Positions 44,255-53,675 of a stretch of 64,000 nucleotides of DNA are shown here, one piece after another. Positions within the stretch are counted from its first letter, which is position 1; every line of letters begins with the position of its first letter. Origin of the DNA: Azorhizobium oxalatiphilum (GTDB lineage Bacteria; Pseudomonadota; Alphaproteobacteria; Rhizobiales; Xanthobacteraceae); contig NZ_BMCT01000001.1 of the NCBI RefSeq assembly GCF_014635325.1, positions 62,001 to 126,000 on the forward strand, given 5' to 3'. The notes under the pieces are model-generated. The model was not told the origin of the DNA. It was given only the letters and a program-made list of their open reading frames with translations, and searched no databases. Both the position numbers and the translations under genes were made by a program.

Positions 44255-45613
44255 GGGAGCAGCCCCTGTCGGTAGGGCTGGAGCCGGTGCCGGCACTGCG
44301 GCGGCCTCGGCGGGCTTCGGCGGCGCCTTTTCCGGCGGCGGCTTCGGCGGCCAGCTGAAGTCGTCGGTGCGGCCGCGCTGCGCAGGCAGCGGCGTGCCGT
44401 CCACCAGAACCTTCACCGGATCCACCTTCGGCGGCTCGCCATTGGCCACCGCCGGCACGGGCAAGGTGGGCAGCGGCGGCAGGGCCGGCAAGCCGGGCAC
44501 CGTGACCGGACGGGCGGGAAGTACCGGGCCGCCCACGAGCGCGGCGGCACCGCGCGGTCCATCGGTGAGCGACAGCGGCACCGAGCCGTCCGCCGTGGGC
44601 GCGGTCTCGGGCGTGGGCTCGGCCAGCAGGCGGGTGAGGTCCTTCTGCACGAAAAAGGCGAGCTTGCGGGCACCGGCGCGGGTGAAGCGCGCGCCATCGG
44701 CCTGCCGCAGACGGCGGCGCTGGCCATCCACCGCCGGGCCGGAGCCCATGTATTTGCCTTCCTCGTCCACGAAGCCGTCCCACACGCTCACATAGACCGC
44801 GCCGACACGGGCGGCGTGGGCGCGCAGGATTTCGTTCAGCCGTTCGTAATCCGCCGACTGCGCCGCGGACTGCACGGGGGCGAGGCCCACCACCACCACG
44901 CGGCGGTTATTGGCCCGCGCCGTGAGCAGCACCTCGTCCATGCGGCGGCCATAGAGTTCGGCCCAGCGGTCGGAGAGCGGCAGCGCCTCGCTGTCGCCGT
45001 CGCGGATGGGTTCCAGATCGTCGAGCCCGAGCGCCAGCACGGTCACGTCCGGCTTGCCGGCATCGATGGCGCCGGGCAGGCGGGACAGCCAGTCCACCGG
45101 GCGGGGCATGAAGCCGCTGGTGTCTTCCGTGATGGCCACCACGGCGGGGCTGTTGCGCTCGCTCACGTAGGCGTCGGCGAGCCCTTCCGCGATCTGGCGG
45201 CCGTAGCGGTCGCCGACGACGAGCACGAATCGGCTGGGCGGGTTCTTCTTGCCCTGCGTGGCCTCGGCGGCGGTGGAATAGACGATGCCTTCCGGCTCCG
45301 GCGGCGGCGCGCGGCGCACCGGCTGCTCGATGGGCGGGGGCGGCGGATTGGGGTTGCCGAGCGGGATGCCGAAGAAGGTCGGCGGCGGCCGCCAGTTGGG
45401 CGCGCTGCGCGAGGGCTGGGGCACGGCGCCGGGCGGGCGAAGCGCGAACGGATTCTCGAACTGCGCCGCTGCCGGCGTGAGCAAGGCGATGCCGCCGAGG
45501 CCGGCCCCGGCGAGGGCCAGTAGAGCGAGGGCCAGCACGCGGACCAGTCCCGTGCGTACGCGGGCGGTATAAGCGCGGGCCGGCCTGTCCGGCTTCGAAG
45601 AAGAGCGCGACAT
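44252..45613 (-). CDS. DUF459/SGNH-hydrolase-like exported protein, possibly inactive
   Basis: 453 residues from MSRSSSKPDRPAR. A signal or anchor (VLALALLALAGAGLGGIALLTPAAAQ) is followed by a Pro-rich linker, an SGNH-like domain (about 125-325), and a long Pro/Ala-rich tail. The block I region reads FVLVVGDRYGRQIAEGLADAY, where active SGNH enzymes have GDS. The block V region reads DGARFTRAGARKLA, where DxxH is expected. Both the Ser and the His positions appear to be Arg, so catalysis is doubtful. The stop codon comes from repeat family 3. Confidence 0.78.
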   Translation of the reverse strand: MSRSSSKPDRPARAYTARVRTGLVRVLALALLALAGAGLGGIALLTPAAAQFENPFALRPPGAVPQPSRSAPNWRPPPTFFGIPLGNPNPPPPPIEQPVRRAPPPEPEGIVYSTAAEATQGKKNPPSRFVLVVGDRYGRQIAEGLADAYVSERNSPAVVAITEDTSGFMPRPVDWLSRLPGAIDAGKPDVTVLALGLDDLEPIRDGDSEALPLSDRWAELYGRRMDEVLLTARANNRRVVVVGLAPVQSAAQSADYERLNEILRAHAARVGAVYVSVWDGFVDEEGKYMGSGPAVDGQRRRLRQADGARFTRAGARKLAFFVQKDLTRLLAEPTPETAPTADGSVPLSLTDGPRGAAALVGGPVLPARPVTVPGLPALPPLPTLPVPAVANGEPPKVDPVKVLVDGTPLPAQRGRTDDFSWPPKPPPEKAPPKPAEAAAVPAPAPALPTGAAP

Positions 45614-45689
45614 GGGGACAGCTTTGACCCAAGCGCCCGGCCCTTTCAAGGCCGGGTGGGTGGCTTCCTGTGCAGGTGGCGGCGGACGA

Positions 45690-45785
45690 TCACTCGAAGA
45701 GATCGGAATGTGTTCCCGCCCCGACGAAGGTCAGCTGATCTCCGGCGAGGCGGCAAATCAGCAGAAAATCGGCCCGCACGCGCCC
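45690..45785 (-). pseudogene. C-terminal remnant of a RelE/YafQ-type toxin gene
   Basis: The minus strand reads GRVRADFLLICRLAGDQL, then TFVGAGTHSDLFE and a stop, the typical C-terminus of YafQ/HigB mRNA interferases (DLLLIYR..GD.L..VRTGTHSDLF). Upstream, the frame enters the atp operon terminator (45786-45820) with no toxin N-terminus, so only about 30 codons survive. Confidence 0.6.
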
Positions 45786-45820
45786 AAAGAAAAAGGCCGG
45801 TGCGTTGCCGCCCGGCCTTC
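45786..45820 (-). terminator. intrinsic terminator of the F0 ATP synthase operon
   Basis: Minus-strand stem AAGGCCGG / CCGGCCTT with an 11-nt GC-rich loop region, followed by TTTCTTTGG. It lies 23 bp after the atpF stop. Confidence 0.75.
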
Positions 45821-45842
45821 GATCTTCGCGCTGTCGAAAAGC

Positions 45843-46337
45843 TCAGTTGAGCTTGGAGCGCACGTCGGTGATGGCCTTGTCGAGGATGCGCTCGCCGGCC
45901 TGGGTGCCGCGCACCGTGGAGGACAAGATGCGCTCGGCGGCCTGCACGGCGGCGTCGGCGGCAAAAGCCTTCACGTCGGCCAGGGCCTGCTGCTCGGCCT
46001 GGGTGATCTTGTCTTCCGCCATGCGGGTGCGGCGGGCCACGAAGTCTTCCAGCTTCGCCTTGGTCTCGGCGGCCAGACGCTCGGCCTCGGCCTTGGCGGC
46101 GGTGACGATGGATTCGGCCTCGGCTTCCGCCTCGCGCTGCTTGCGCTTGTACTCGGCGACCAGCTTCTGGGCCTCTTCCTTGAGGCGGCGGGCTTCGTCC
46201 AGCTCGGCGGCGATCTTGGCGCCGCGGGCGTCGAGCGCCTTGGCGATGGCCTTGTGGACACCGGCGTAGATCAGGATGCCGACGAACACCACAAAGGCGA
46301 TGGCGACCCAGATTTCGGCCAACTGCATCTCATTCAT
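45843..46337 (-). CDS. atpF: F0 ATP synthase subunit b
   Basis: 164 residues: N-terminal membrane helix (AEIWVAIAFVVFVGILIYAGV) followed by a continuous charged helix rich in Glu, Ala, Lys and Arg that forms the peripheral stalk. Last gene of atpI-B-E-F'-F. The separate b and b' subunits are usual for photosynthetic and many other alphaproteobacteria. A terminator follows. Confidence 0.93.
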   Translation of the reverse strand: MNEMQLAEIWVAIAFVVFVGILIYAGVHKAIAKALDARGAKIAAELDEARRLKEEAQKLVAEYKRKQREAEAEAESIVTAAKAEAERLAAETKAKLEDFVARRTRMAEDKITQAEQQALADVKAFAADAAVQAAERILSSTVRGTQAGERILDKAITDVRSKLN

Positions 46338-46451
46338 GGCGGGGTCCTTGATCGCCTGTGTCTGTCGGGTGCGGCCGAAGCGGCCTGCGGAAATTTCGGG
46401 TCTTCAATGATGAAGCGGCCCGGATGCGCAAGAACGCTCCGGGCAGCTCGA

Positions 46452-47174
46452 TCAGGCGGACTTGGAGGCCAGGGCCGCGTCCACGGCCGCTTCCACGTCC
46501 TGCTGGGGCGCACCGGCGCCAACCAGCGTGCTCACGATGGCCGAGGTGGTGTCCACGGCGATGCCGCGCACATGGGAAAGCGCCGTGGCCTTGGTGGCCG
46601 CAATCGACTTTTCCGCGTCCGCGAGCTTGGCGTTGAGGCTGGTCTCAAGCGCCTTGCGGTTGGCATCCGTCTCGGCATTGAGGCGGTTGCGGGCCTCGCC
46701 GGCGATGGCGTTGGCCTTGTTGCGCGCTTCCGTCAGGGCCTTTTCATAGGCCTGCTGGGCGGCTTCGCTCTCGGCCTGACGCAGCCGGGCCTCTTCGAGG
46801 TCCTTGGCGATGCGGTCATGGCGTTCCTCAAGGATCCGGCCGATGCGCGGCAGCGTCACCCGGCTCATGAGGAAGTAGAGTGCGCCGAAGGTGATGATGA
46901 GCCACACCAGCTGCGAGGCGAAGTTGGCCGGATTGAAGGGCGGGAAGCCCCCACCGTGCGCTTCGCCGGCCGCGCCGTGCGCGGGCTCGCCGGGCGCATG
47001 GGCGCCGGTCGGCTCATGCGGCGTCGTCGCGGGCGCCGTATTCTGGGCGACCACCATCGGCGCCGGCCGACCGGACGCAGATGAAGACTCCAGGCTGCTC
47101 GCCGTCGCCGGGATGGCCAGAGTGGCCGTGCCCCAGAGAACCGCTGCCGCAGCCAGCTTCCATGTCTTGTTCAT
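46452..47174 (-). CDS. atpG: F0 ATP synthase subunit b'
   Basis: 240 residues from MNKTWKLAAAAVLWG; an in-frame ATG at 47207 is also possible. There is a hydrophobic leader (about 5-25). About 60 residues of Ala/Pro/His/Gly-rich sequence follow, then the true membrane helix (FASQLVWLIITFGALYFLMSRVTLPRIGRILEERHDRIAKDLEEA) and the stalk helix. RVTLPRIGRILEERxxRIxxDL is the b' signature. The leader plus linker is much longer than in classical b' subunits. The symbol atpG for b' follows alphaproteobacterial usage (also atpF2/atpX). Confidence 0.92.
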   Translation of the reverse strand: MNKTWKLAAAAVLWGTATLAIPATASSLESSSASGRPAPMVVAQNTAPATTPHEPTGAHAPGEPAHGAAGEAHGGGFPPFNPANFASQLVWLIITFGALYFLMSRVTLPRIGRILEERHDRIAKDLEEARLRQAESEAAQQAYEKALTEARNKANAIAGEARNRLNAETDANRKALETSLNAKLADAEKSIAATKATALSHVRGIAVDTTSAIVSTLVGAGAPQQDVEAAVDAALASKSA

Positions 47175-47291
47175 GGCTCGCCCGCCTGCCTTATTCACTG
47201 CCGCCATCGTTGGCTGGCGCTATCGTCGTTACCAATCACGGATGCGAGCCGGCCCCGGGGATGCCCGGAACCGGCTGCGCGGATCGCGGGA

Positions 47292-47519
47292 TCAGGCGAC
47301 GAAGAGCAGCACCAGGGCGACGACCAGCGAGAAGATGCCGAGACCTTCCGCGAGCGCCGCGCCGATGAAGGCGCGGGCGAACTGGCCGTCGGCAGCCGAC
47401 GGGTTGCGCAGCGCGCCAGACAGGAAGTTGCCGAAGATGTTACCGACGCCGATGCCAGCGAGACCCATGCCGAGGCAGGCGAGGCCGGCGCCGATGAACT
47501 TTGCAGCTTCCGCTTCCAT
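47292..47519 (-). CDS. atpE: F0 ATP synthase subunit c
   Basis: 75 residues from [26 protein letters not shown]; the longer frame upstream is not used. Two membrane helices with the Gly-rich first helix, the polar loop GALRNPSA, and helix 2 ([28 protein letters not shown]) carrying the essential proton-binding Glu in ALAEGLG. It forms the rotor ring. Preceded by AAGGAGCAG. Confidence 0.97.
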   Translation of the reverse strand: MEAEAAKFIGAGLACLGMGLAGIGVGNIFGNFLSGALRNPSAADGQFARAFIGAALAEGLGIFSLVVALVLLFVA

Positions 47520-47571
47520 TGATCTGCTCCTTGAGAAAACGAACTGTTGGTTGGCCGCGCGGCTGGGACGA

Positions 47572-48324
47572 TCAGTGTCCCGGGTGAACCGCATCGTTGA
47601 GGTAGATCGAGGTCAGCACCGCGAACACGTAGGCCTGCAGGATCGCGACCAGGAGTTCGAGCGCGGTCAGGGCCACGATCATGAAGAAGGGGAGGGTGGC
47701 GCCGAGCCAGCCCAGAGCGCCCACCGAGCCGAGACCCACCACGAAGAAGGCGAACACCTTCAGGGCGATATGGCCGGCCAGCATGTTGGCGAACAGACGC
47801 AGCGACAGGCTGATGGGGCGCGAGAGGAAGGACACCACCTCGATCAGCACCACGAAGGGCAGCAGGAAGGCCGGCACGCCCGACGGCACGAACAGGTGCA
47901 GGAAGTGCATGCCGTGCTTGTAGAAGCCGTAGATCACCACGGTCAGTATCACCAGCAGCGCAAGGGCGGCGGTGACGATGATGTGGGCCGTGACCGTGAA
48001 GGTGTAGGGCACGATGCCGATCACGTTCGCCACGAAGACGAAGACGAACAGCGAGAACACCAGCGGGAAGAAGACCATGCCCTGGGTGCCGGCGGAATCG
48101 CGCACCATCTTGGCGATGAATTCGTAGCCCATCTCCGCCACCGACTGCATGCGGCCCGGGACCAGCGTGCGGCCGCGGGTGGCATAGGTGAGGAAGAAGA
48201 AGATCAGGGCGACGATGCCGACCATGAAGGCGGCCGAATTCGTGAAGGAGACGGAAACACCGCTGAGCTTCAGCAGCTCCACATAGCGCTGAACCTCAAA
48301 CTGGTGGATCGGATCAATGTTCAT
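47572..48324 (-). CDS. atpB: F0 ATP synthase subunit a
   Basis: 250 residues from [17 protein letters not shown]. Multiple membrane helices; [20 protein letters not shown] contains the essential Arg facing the c ring, and [34 protein letters not shown] is the conserved final helix. It provides the proton half-channels. Second in the operon. Confidence 0.97.
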   Translation of the reverse strand: MNIDPIHQFEVQRYVELLKLSGVSVSFTNSAAFMVGIVALIFFFLTYATRGRTLVPGRMQSVAEMGYEFIAKMVRDSAGTQGMVFFPLVFSLFVFVFVANVIGIVPYTFTVTAHIIVTAALALLVILTVVIYGFYKHGMHFLHLFVPSGVPAFLLPFVVLIEVVSFLSRPISLSLRLFANMLAGHIALKVFAFFVVGLGSVGALGWLGATLPFFMIVALTALELLVAILQAYVFAVLTSIYLNDAVHPGH

Positions 48325-48450
48325 CCGACGGCCCCTGTCTCCGGCGGCCGATCCGGCCGCACATGCCCCGCGGCCGAGGCCGCACAAGCCCGGAACCCAT
48401 GTTCCGGACACAAAACTCAAACCGGGACCTCTGGTCTGGCGGCACTGCCG

Positions 48451-48837
48451 TCAGGCTTTCGGTCCCTTGCCGGTGGGCATCTGCCCCGCCGCGCGCATCA
48501 TGTTCAGAACACCAGCCCCGAACCCGACCAGCGTGAGGATGATGATTCCCCACGGCGCAATGCCCAGCACCTTGTCCAGGCCCCAGCCCACAAGGGCTCC
48601 GACCAGAACTCCCGACACGAACTCCGTCCCGAGCCGGAAGGCCATGGCCATTCCGGAGGCGGTGGACGTATCCGCCCGTGATCCCGCCGGCTGCGATTGG
48701 TCTTTCGGCCGCGCCTTGTCAAGCGCGGCATTGAGCCGCTGAAGCCGATCGGAGAGTACGGGGTCCGACGATCCGGAGCCATTCTCCATGGGCCGGCCTT
48801 CAGATGGTCCGCGAGGCGTATCCGAAGGTTCGGTCAT
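48451..48837 (-). CDS. atpI: AtpI/AtpZ-type ATP synthase assembly protein
   Basis: 128 residues: a polar, Ser/Pro/Arg-rich N-terminal half, then two membrane helices (AMAFRLGTEFVSGVLVGALVGWGLDKVLG and PWGIIILTLVGFGAGVLNMMRAAG). GxEFVSGVLVGALVGWGLDK is typical of alphaproteobacterial AtpI. It assists c-ring assembly (family knowledge). First gene of the F0 operon; promoter mapped 74 bp upstream. Confidence 0.92.
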   Translation of the reverse strand: MTEPSDTPRGPSEGRPMENGSGSSDPVLSDRLQRLNAALDKARPKDQSQPAGSRADTSTASGMAMAFRLGTEFVSGVLVGALVGWGLDKVLGIAPWGIIILTLVGFGAGVLNMMRAAGQMPTGKGPKA

Positions 48838-48910
48838 GATTCACTGCTCCGGTTCCAGACTGTGGGCTAGGACAAGCTGAGCGTTCCTTGGCCCACCGAA
48901 ACCGCGCGGC

Positions 48911-48939
48911 ACCATAGTTGCGGCAAAAATGAGTGTCAA
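48911..48939 (-). promoter_or_regulatory. strong housekeeping-type promoter of the F0 operon
   Basis: Minus-strand TTGACA (48934-48939), a 17-nt spacer with a T-run, TATGGT (48911-48916). The start site would be about 70 nt before the atpI ATG. Confidence 0.7.
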
Positions 48940-49012
48940 GAACGGCGGTTGCCTAAATAAGTGGTTGTTTTGCAACGACAAAATGACAAAAAGGCCATTG
49001 GCGTGCGTTGCA

Positions 49013-52000
49013 TCAACTCACCTCGCGTAACCGCTCGGCGCTCTGGAGGTCCACTGACACCAGTCGCGACACCCCCCGTTCGGCCATGGTGACACCGAAC
49101 AGCCGGTCCATATGGGCCATGCTGATGGGGTTGTGGGTGATCACCAGGAATCGCGTATCCGTGAGCCGCGTCATTTCGTCCATGAGGGCGCAGAAACGCT
49201 CCACGTTCGAATCGTCCAGCGGCGCGTCCACCTCGTCGAGAACGCAGATGGGCGCTGGATTCGTGAGGAAGACGGCGAAGATCAGCGCCATCGCCGTCAG
49301 CGCCTGTTCGCCGCCCGAGAGCAGAGAGAGCGTCTGCGGTTTCTTGCCCGGCGGCTTGGCGATGATGTCGAGGCCGGCCTCCAGCGGATCTTCCGCATCG
49401 GTGAGCACCAGCTGGGCTTCGCCGCCGCCGAAAAGCGTGTCGAACAGCTTGCGGAAATGGCCGTCCACAACGGCGAAGGAGGCCTGAAGCCGTTCGCGCG
49501 CCTCGCGATTGAGGCTGGCGATGCCGGAGCGCAGGCGGCGGATGGCCTCGTTCAGGTCATCGCGCTCGCGCACCAGCTCGTCATGCTGGGTTTCGCTTTC
49601 CGTCAGCTCGATTTCCGCGCGCAGGTTCACGGCACCCAGACGCTCACGCTCACGCTTGGCCCGCTCCAGCGAAGTCTCGATGGCGGAAATGTCGGGCGTT
49701 TTCCCGTCATCCACAAGTTCTGCATGTTCGCGGGCGGTCTCGGGCGGTCCTTCGAGCGTGTCGGCGATCTCGCGCATCACGTCGTCGCGCCGCTGAACCG
49801 CCGCTTCGAGGCGCGCTTCGGCGCGCGCGCTCTCCTCGCGGGCGCCCGACATGGCCTCCAGCGCATCGCGGGCGGCACGGTCGGCGGCGGCGAGAGCCGA
49901 TTCGCCCTCCACCAGCCGGTCGGCGGCCTCGCGCCGGCCCGCTTCCGCCTGCTCGATCTGGCTCAGCAGGTTGCGGCGCTGGTGCAGGAGCTGCGCCGGC
50001 ATGTCGTCGCTATGGGCAAGTTCCGTCTCGGCCTCGCTGCGGCGGGCCTCGATGGCGGCGAGGCGCTCGCCCGCGCCCCCGGCACGTCCGGCCCAGGAGC
50101 GGCGTTCGCCGGCAATGGCTTCCAGCCGGCGCTGGCGCTGGGCGCGCTCGCGGGCGAGGCCGTCGAGCCGGCTGCGGGCCTCGGAGGAGGCCGCGCGGGT
50201 CTGGGCCACGACGCCGCGTGCTGTCGCCAGGGTGGCGTCGATGAGCACCGGGGCTTCCAGCAGGGCGATGGCGGCCTCGGTCTCGATCAGGCGCTCTTCC
50301 GCTTCTTCCTTGCTCGCCACCAGACGCTCGCGCGCCTCGGTGAGCGCGGAGAGGCGGGCGATATGGGCGCTGGCCTTGCGCTCGGCGGCGGCTTCCAGCT
50401 CGCGCGCGGTCTCGGCGGCGCGCTGGGCGGTGCGGCGGGTCTCGCGGGTCTGGGTCTCGGCGGAAGCGGCCACGCGCAGCTCGCCCTCGCGCAGGTCGAG
50501 TACGTCGCGGGCTTCTTCCACCGCCTCGCGGGCAAGTTCGGCGTCGGCTTCGAGGTCGGCGAGGCGGTTGCGCTCGGCGAGACGGCGGGCGGCGGCGGTG
50601 GGGGCGTCGGCGGCGGCGACCACACCGTCCCAGCGCCAGAGATCGCCGGCACGGGAGACGAGCCGCTGGCCGGGCTTGAGCTGTCCCTGCAGGCGCGCGC
50701 CCTCAGTGGCCTCCACGATGCCCACCTGATTGAGGCTGCGCACGAGGGCGGGGGCACCGGACACCTGCGCCGCCAGCGGCGCGGCGCCGGCCGGCAGGGC
50801 CGGATCATCGGCTGATGGCGTCGAGCCGGCCCAGCGGGCGGGGGCCTCGGGCGCGACGGGCAGATCGAGATCGTCACCGAGCGCTGCGCCCAGCGCCATC
50901 TCGAAACCCTTGGTGACGGTGAGCAGGTCGGCCACCGGCGGAAAGCGGCTGTCGGAGGATTGCAGCAGCTTGGTGAGCGTCTTCACCTCGGTGTCGAGCT
51001 TGGAGAAGGTGCGCTCGGCCTCGGTGACGGCGGGGCGCACCTCGTCCACGGCGCGGCGGGCGGCCTGATGGGCGGCTTCCGCCTCGGCGGCGGCATCCTC
51101 CGCATGGGCGAGCCGCTCGCGGGCGATCTCGGCTTCCGCGCGGCGGGCTTCCAGATCGGCGGTGCCGGCGTCGAGCTGAAGGCGGCGCTCCTCCGCCGTC
51201 ACGGAGACGCGCTCGGCCTCGGTGCGCAGGAGCCGCTGCTTCAGCTCGCGCACCGTCTGTTCCAGCGTGGCGCGGCGGGCGCCGCTATCGGCGAAATGGC
51301 GGGTCTTCTCGTCGAGATCGTCCTCGGCGATGGTCAGGGCTTCCTGCGCGCCTTCGAGGATGGCCTCGGCTTCCACCTCGGCCTCGGCGGCGGCTTCCTG
51401 ATCGTACTGAAGCGTCTCTTCTTCCTGCGCGAGACGCTCCAGCACGCCCTCGGCGTCGGCGGAGAGCGCGGTCTCGCGCTCCAGATCCTGCGTCAGCTGG
51501 GCGTGGCGGCGTTCCAGATCCTGCCGGCGGGTGGCGAGGCGGGCCTCTTCCTTGTCCAGCTCGCCGCGCGCCAGCGTCAGGCGTTGCAGGGTGGCGGCGG
51601 CTTCCGCCTCCTTCTGGCGCAGCGGGGGCAGGGCATGGGCGGCGATGGCCTGAAGGCGGGCGGCCTCGGCCTGCGCGCGGGTGCATTCGGCGGCATCGCG
51701 CACGCCGACCTCCACCGCGCGCTCGGCCTCGGCCAGGGTGCGCACCACCTCGCTCCAGCGCAGCCAGAGCAGGGTCGCCTCATATTTGCGGATCTCGGCG
51801 GCGAGCGTGCGGTAGCGCACCGCCTGTTTCGACTGCCGGCGCAGGCCGTCCACCTGCGCGGCGAGCTGGGTGATCACGTCTTCCAGCCGCAGCAGGTTGG
51901 TCTCGGCAGCCTTCAGGCGGGTTTCCGCCTCATGGCGGCGGGCGTGCAGGCCGGCGACGCCGGCGGCCTCTTCCAGAATGCGGCGGCGGGCGGCGGGCTT

Positions 52001-52465
52001 GGCGCCGACGATCTCGCCGATCTGCCCCTGCCGCACGAGGGCGGGGGAGCGGGCGCCGGTGGAGGCGTCGGCGAACAGCATGTTCACGTCGCGGGCGCGG
52101 ACGTCGCGGCCGTTGATGCGGTAATGCGAGCCCTGCCCGCGATCGATGCGGCGGGCGACCTCGATCAGGTCGTTGTCGTTGAAGCCGGCGGGGGCGGTGC
52201 GGTCGCCATTGTCGAGCTGGAGCGAGACCTCAGCCATGTTGCGTGACGGCCGGCCCGTGGTGCCGGAGAAGATCACGTCGTCCATGTCGTTGGCGCGGAA
52301 GGCCTTGTGCGAGCTTTCGCCCATCACCCAGCGCAGCGCTTCCACGAGGTTCGACTTGCCGCAACCGTTCGGCCCGACCACGCCTGTCAGGCCGGGCTCG
52401 ATGAGGAGGTCGGTGGGCTCGACGAAGGTCTTGAAACCCACAAGCCGCAGGCGGTTGAACTTCAT
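49013..52465 (-). CDS. smc: chromosome segregation protein SMC
   Basis: 1150 residues. The N-terminal ATPase half has MKFNRLRLVGFKTFVEPTDLLI and Walker A GPNGCGKSNLVEALRWVMGE. Two long Glu/Ala/Arg-rich coiled coils flank a hinge (about residues 500-640, with FEMALGAALGDDLD). The C-terminal half has the ABC signature LSLLSGGEQALTAMALIFAV and Walker B PICVLDEVDAPLDDSNVERF. It loads with ScpAB to condense and separate chromosomes. Large reverse-strand open frames over it are by-products of its GC-rich coiled coil. Confidence 0.97.
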   Translation of the reverse strand: MKFNRLRLVGFKTFVEPTDLLIEPGLTGVVGPNGCGKSNLVEALRWVMGESSHKAFRANDMDDVIFSGTTGRPSRNMAEVSLQLDNGDRTAPAGFNDNDLIEVARRIDRGQGSHYRINGRDVRARDVNMLFADASTGARSPALVRQGQIGEIVGAKPAARRRILEEAAGVAGLHARRHEAETRLKAAETNLLRLEDVITQLAAQVDGLRRQSKQAVRYRTLAAEIRKYEATLLWLRWSEVVRTLAEAERAVEVGVRDAAECTRAQAEAARLQAIAAHALPPLRQKEAEAAATLQRLTLARGELDKEEARLATRRQDLERRHAQLTQDLERETALSADAEGVLERLAQEEETLQYDQEAAAEAEVEAEAILEGAQEALTIAEDDLDEKTRHFADSGARRATLEQTVRELKQRLLRTEAERVSVTAEERRLQLDAGTADLEARRAEAEIARERLAHAEDAAAEAEAAHQAARRAVDEVRPAVTEAERTFSKLDTEVKTLTKLLQSSDSRFPPVADLLTVTKGFEMALGAALGDDLDLPVAPEAPARWAGSTPSADDPALPAGAAPLAAQVSGAPALVRSLNQVGIVEATEGARLQGQLKPGQRLVSRAGDLWRWDGVVAAADAPTAAARRLAERNRLADLEADAELAREAVEEARDVLDLREGELRVAASAETQTRETRRTAQRAAETARELEAAAERKASAHIARLSALTEARERLVASKEEAEERLIETEAAIALLEAPVLIDATLATARGVVAQTRAASSEARSRLDGLARERAQRQRRLEAIAGERRSWAGRAGGAGERLAAIEARRSEAETELAHSDDMPAQLLHQRRNLLSQIEQAEAGRREAADRLVEGESALAAADRAARDALEAMSGAREESARAEARLEAAVQRRDDVMREIADTLEGPPETAREHAELVDDGKTPDISAIETSLERAKRERERLGAVNLRAEIELTESETQHDELVRERDDLNEAIRRLRSGIASLNREARERLQASFAVVDGHFRKLFDTLFGGGEAQLVLTDAEDPLEAGLDIIAKPPGKKPQTLSLLSGGEQALTAMALIFAVFLTNPAPICVLDEVDAPLDDSNVERFCALMDEMTRLTDTRFLVITHNPISMAHMDRLFGVTMAERGVSRLVSVDLQSAERLREVS

Positions 52466-52754
52466 TGCTCGGCGGTGTGCCAGCCCGGAGGGTTAAGAGT
52501 CAAACGAGCGTGCGCCCCGGCCTTACCTGCCGCAAGCGGCGGAAGGTCGCCATCCACAGGGCTCGGGGACTTTTCCGGTTCGATTGTAGGGTTGTGTCGC
52601 GAAGGGAGGCGAACCTTGGGGGAAGGCGGTTCAAACTTTGCCTGTCATGTTCTAGAAGCGCCTGAGCCCGGCGTTGCGCCGGGCCTTGAAACGCCCATCT
52701 ATGGGCGGAGGGCCGCACCCTGCGGCCGATACGGAATTCTTGAAGGGCGACCAC

Positions 52755-53666
52755 ATGCTCTTGAATCAGGCGGGCGGCACCCAGAGCCCGGCGCAGGCCG
52801 GCGACGATCTCGTCGTCGATACCACCATGCAGACCTTCATGGCCGACGTCATGGAGGACTCCAAGACGCGCCCGGTGCTGGTGGACTTCTGGGCGCCCTG
52901 GTGCGGCCCCTGCAAGACGCTGACCCCCATCATCGAGAAGGCGGTGCGGGCCAAGAAGGGCAAGGTGCGCCTCGCCAAGATGAATATCGACGAGCATCCG
53001 GGCATCGCCCAGCGGCTCGGCGTGCAGTCCATCCCGGCCGTCTATGCCTTCGTGAACGGCCAGCCGGTGGACGGCTTCACGGGCGCGCTGCCCGAGAGCC
53101 AGATCACCGCCTTCATCGACCGCCTCACCGGCGAGGATGCCGGCCTTGCCGAGCTGATCGAGGTCGCCGAGCAGGCGCTGGCCGGCGGTGACGCGGTGGC
53201 GGCGGGCAACGCCTTCGGGCGCGTGCTCTCCGAGGAGCCGGAGAATCTGAAGGCGCTGGGCGGCCTTGCCCGCGCGCTGGTGGTGCTGGGCGATCTCGAA
53301 CAGGCCGAGGAGGCGCTGGCACAGGTGCCCGCCAACAAGGTCAACGATCCGGCCATCGCTGCGGCGCGTGCCGCCATCGAGCTGGTCCGCCAGACCGCCG
53401 ATCTCGGCGACACGGCGGAGCTGGAGGCGGCGGTTGCCGCCGACCCGGCCGACCATCAGGCCCGTTTCGACCTGGCGCTGGCGCTCGCCGCCGGCAACCG
53501 GCAGGAAGAGGCGCTGGCCCATCTGCTGGAAATCGTGAAGCGCGACCGCACCTGGAACGAGGACGGGGCGCGCAAGCAACTGGTTCAACTGTTCGATGCC
53601 TGGGGGCCGACCGATCCCCTGACCATTTCCGGGCGTCGCAAGCTGTCGGCGATCCTGTTCGCCTGA
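52755..53666 (+). CDS. cnoX: thioredoxin-fold chaperone CnoX (YbbN)
   Basis: 303 residues from MLLNQAGGTQSPAQA. The thioredoxin domain has an intact redox site WAPWC50GPC53K (E. coli YbbN has SxxC). A TPR-like helical domain follows (LIEVAEQALAGGDAVAAGNAFGRVLSEEPENLKALGGLARALVVLGDLEQAEEALAQVP) and the conserved end DPLTISGRRKLSAILF. Family knowledge: CnoX protects proteins from oxidative aggregation and passes them to GroEL and DnaK; alphaproteobacterial versions keep CxxC and can reduce disulfides. The next gene starts 9 bp later. Confidence 0.93.
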   Translation: MLLNQAGGTQSPAQAGDDLVVDTTMQTFMADVMEDSKTRPVLVDFWAPWCGPCKTLTPIIEKAVRAKKGKVRLAKMNIDEHPGIAQRLGVQSIPAVYAFVNGQPVDGFTGALPESQITAFIDRLTGEDAGLAELIEVAEQALAGGDAVAAGNAFGRVLSEEPENLKALGGLARALVVLGDLEQAEEALAQVPANKVNDPAIAAARAAIELVRQTADLGDTAELEAAVAADPADHQARFDLALALAAGNRQEEALAHLLEIVKRDRTWNEDGARKQLVQLFDAWGPTDPLTISGRRKLSAILFA

Positions 53667-53675
53667 GGATTTTTC

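Noticed and set aside
49112..50815. A 567-codon open frame opposite smc
   Set aside because: Composition is Gly/Ala/Leu repeats mirroring the coiled-coil codons of smc; no recognisable domain.
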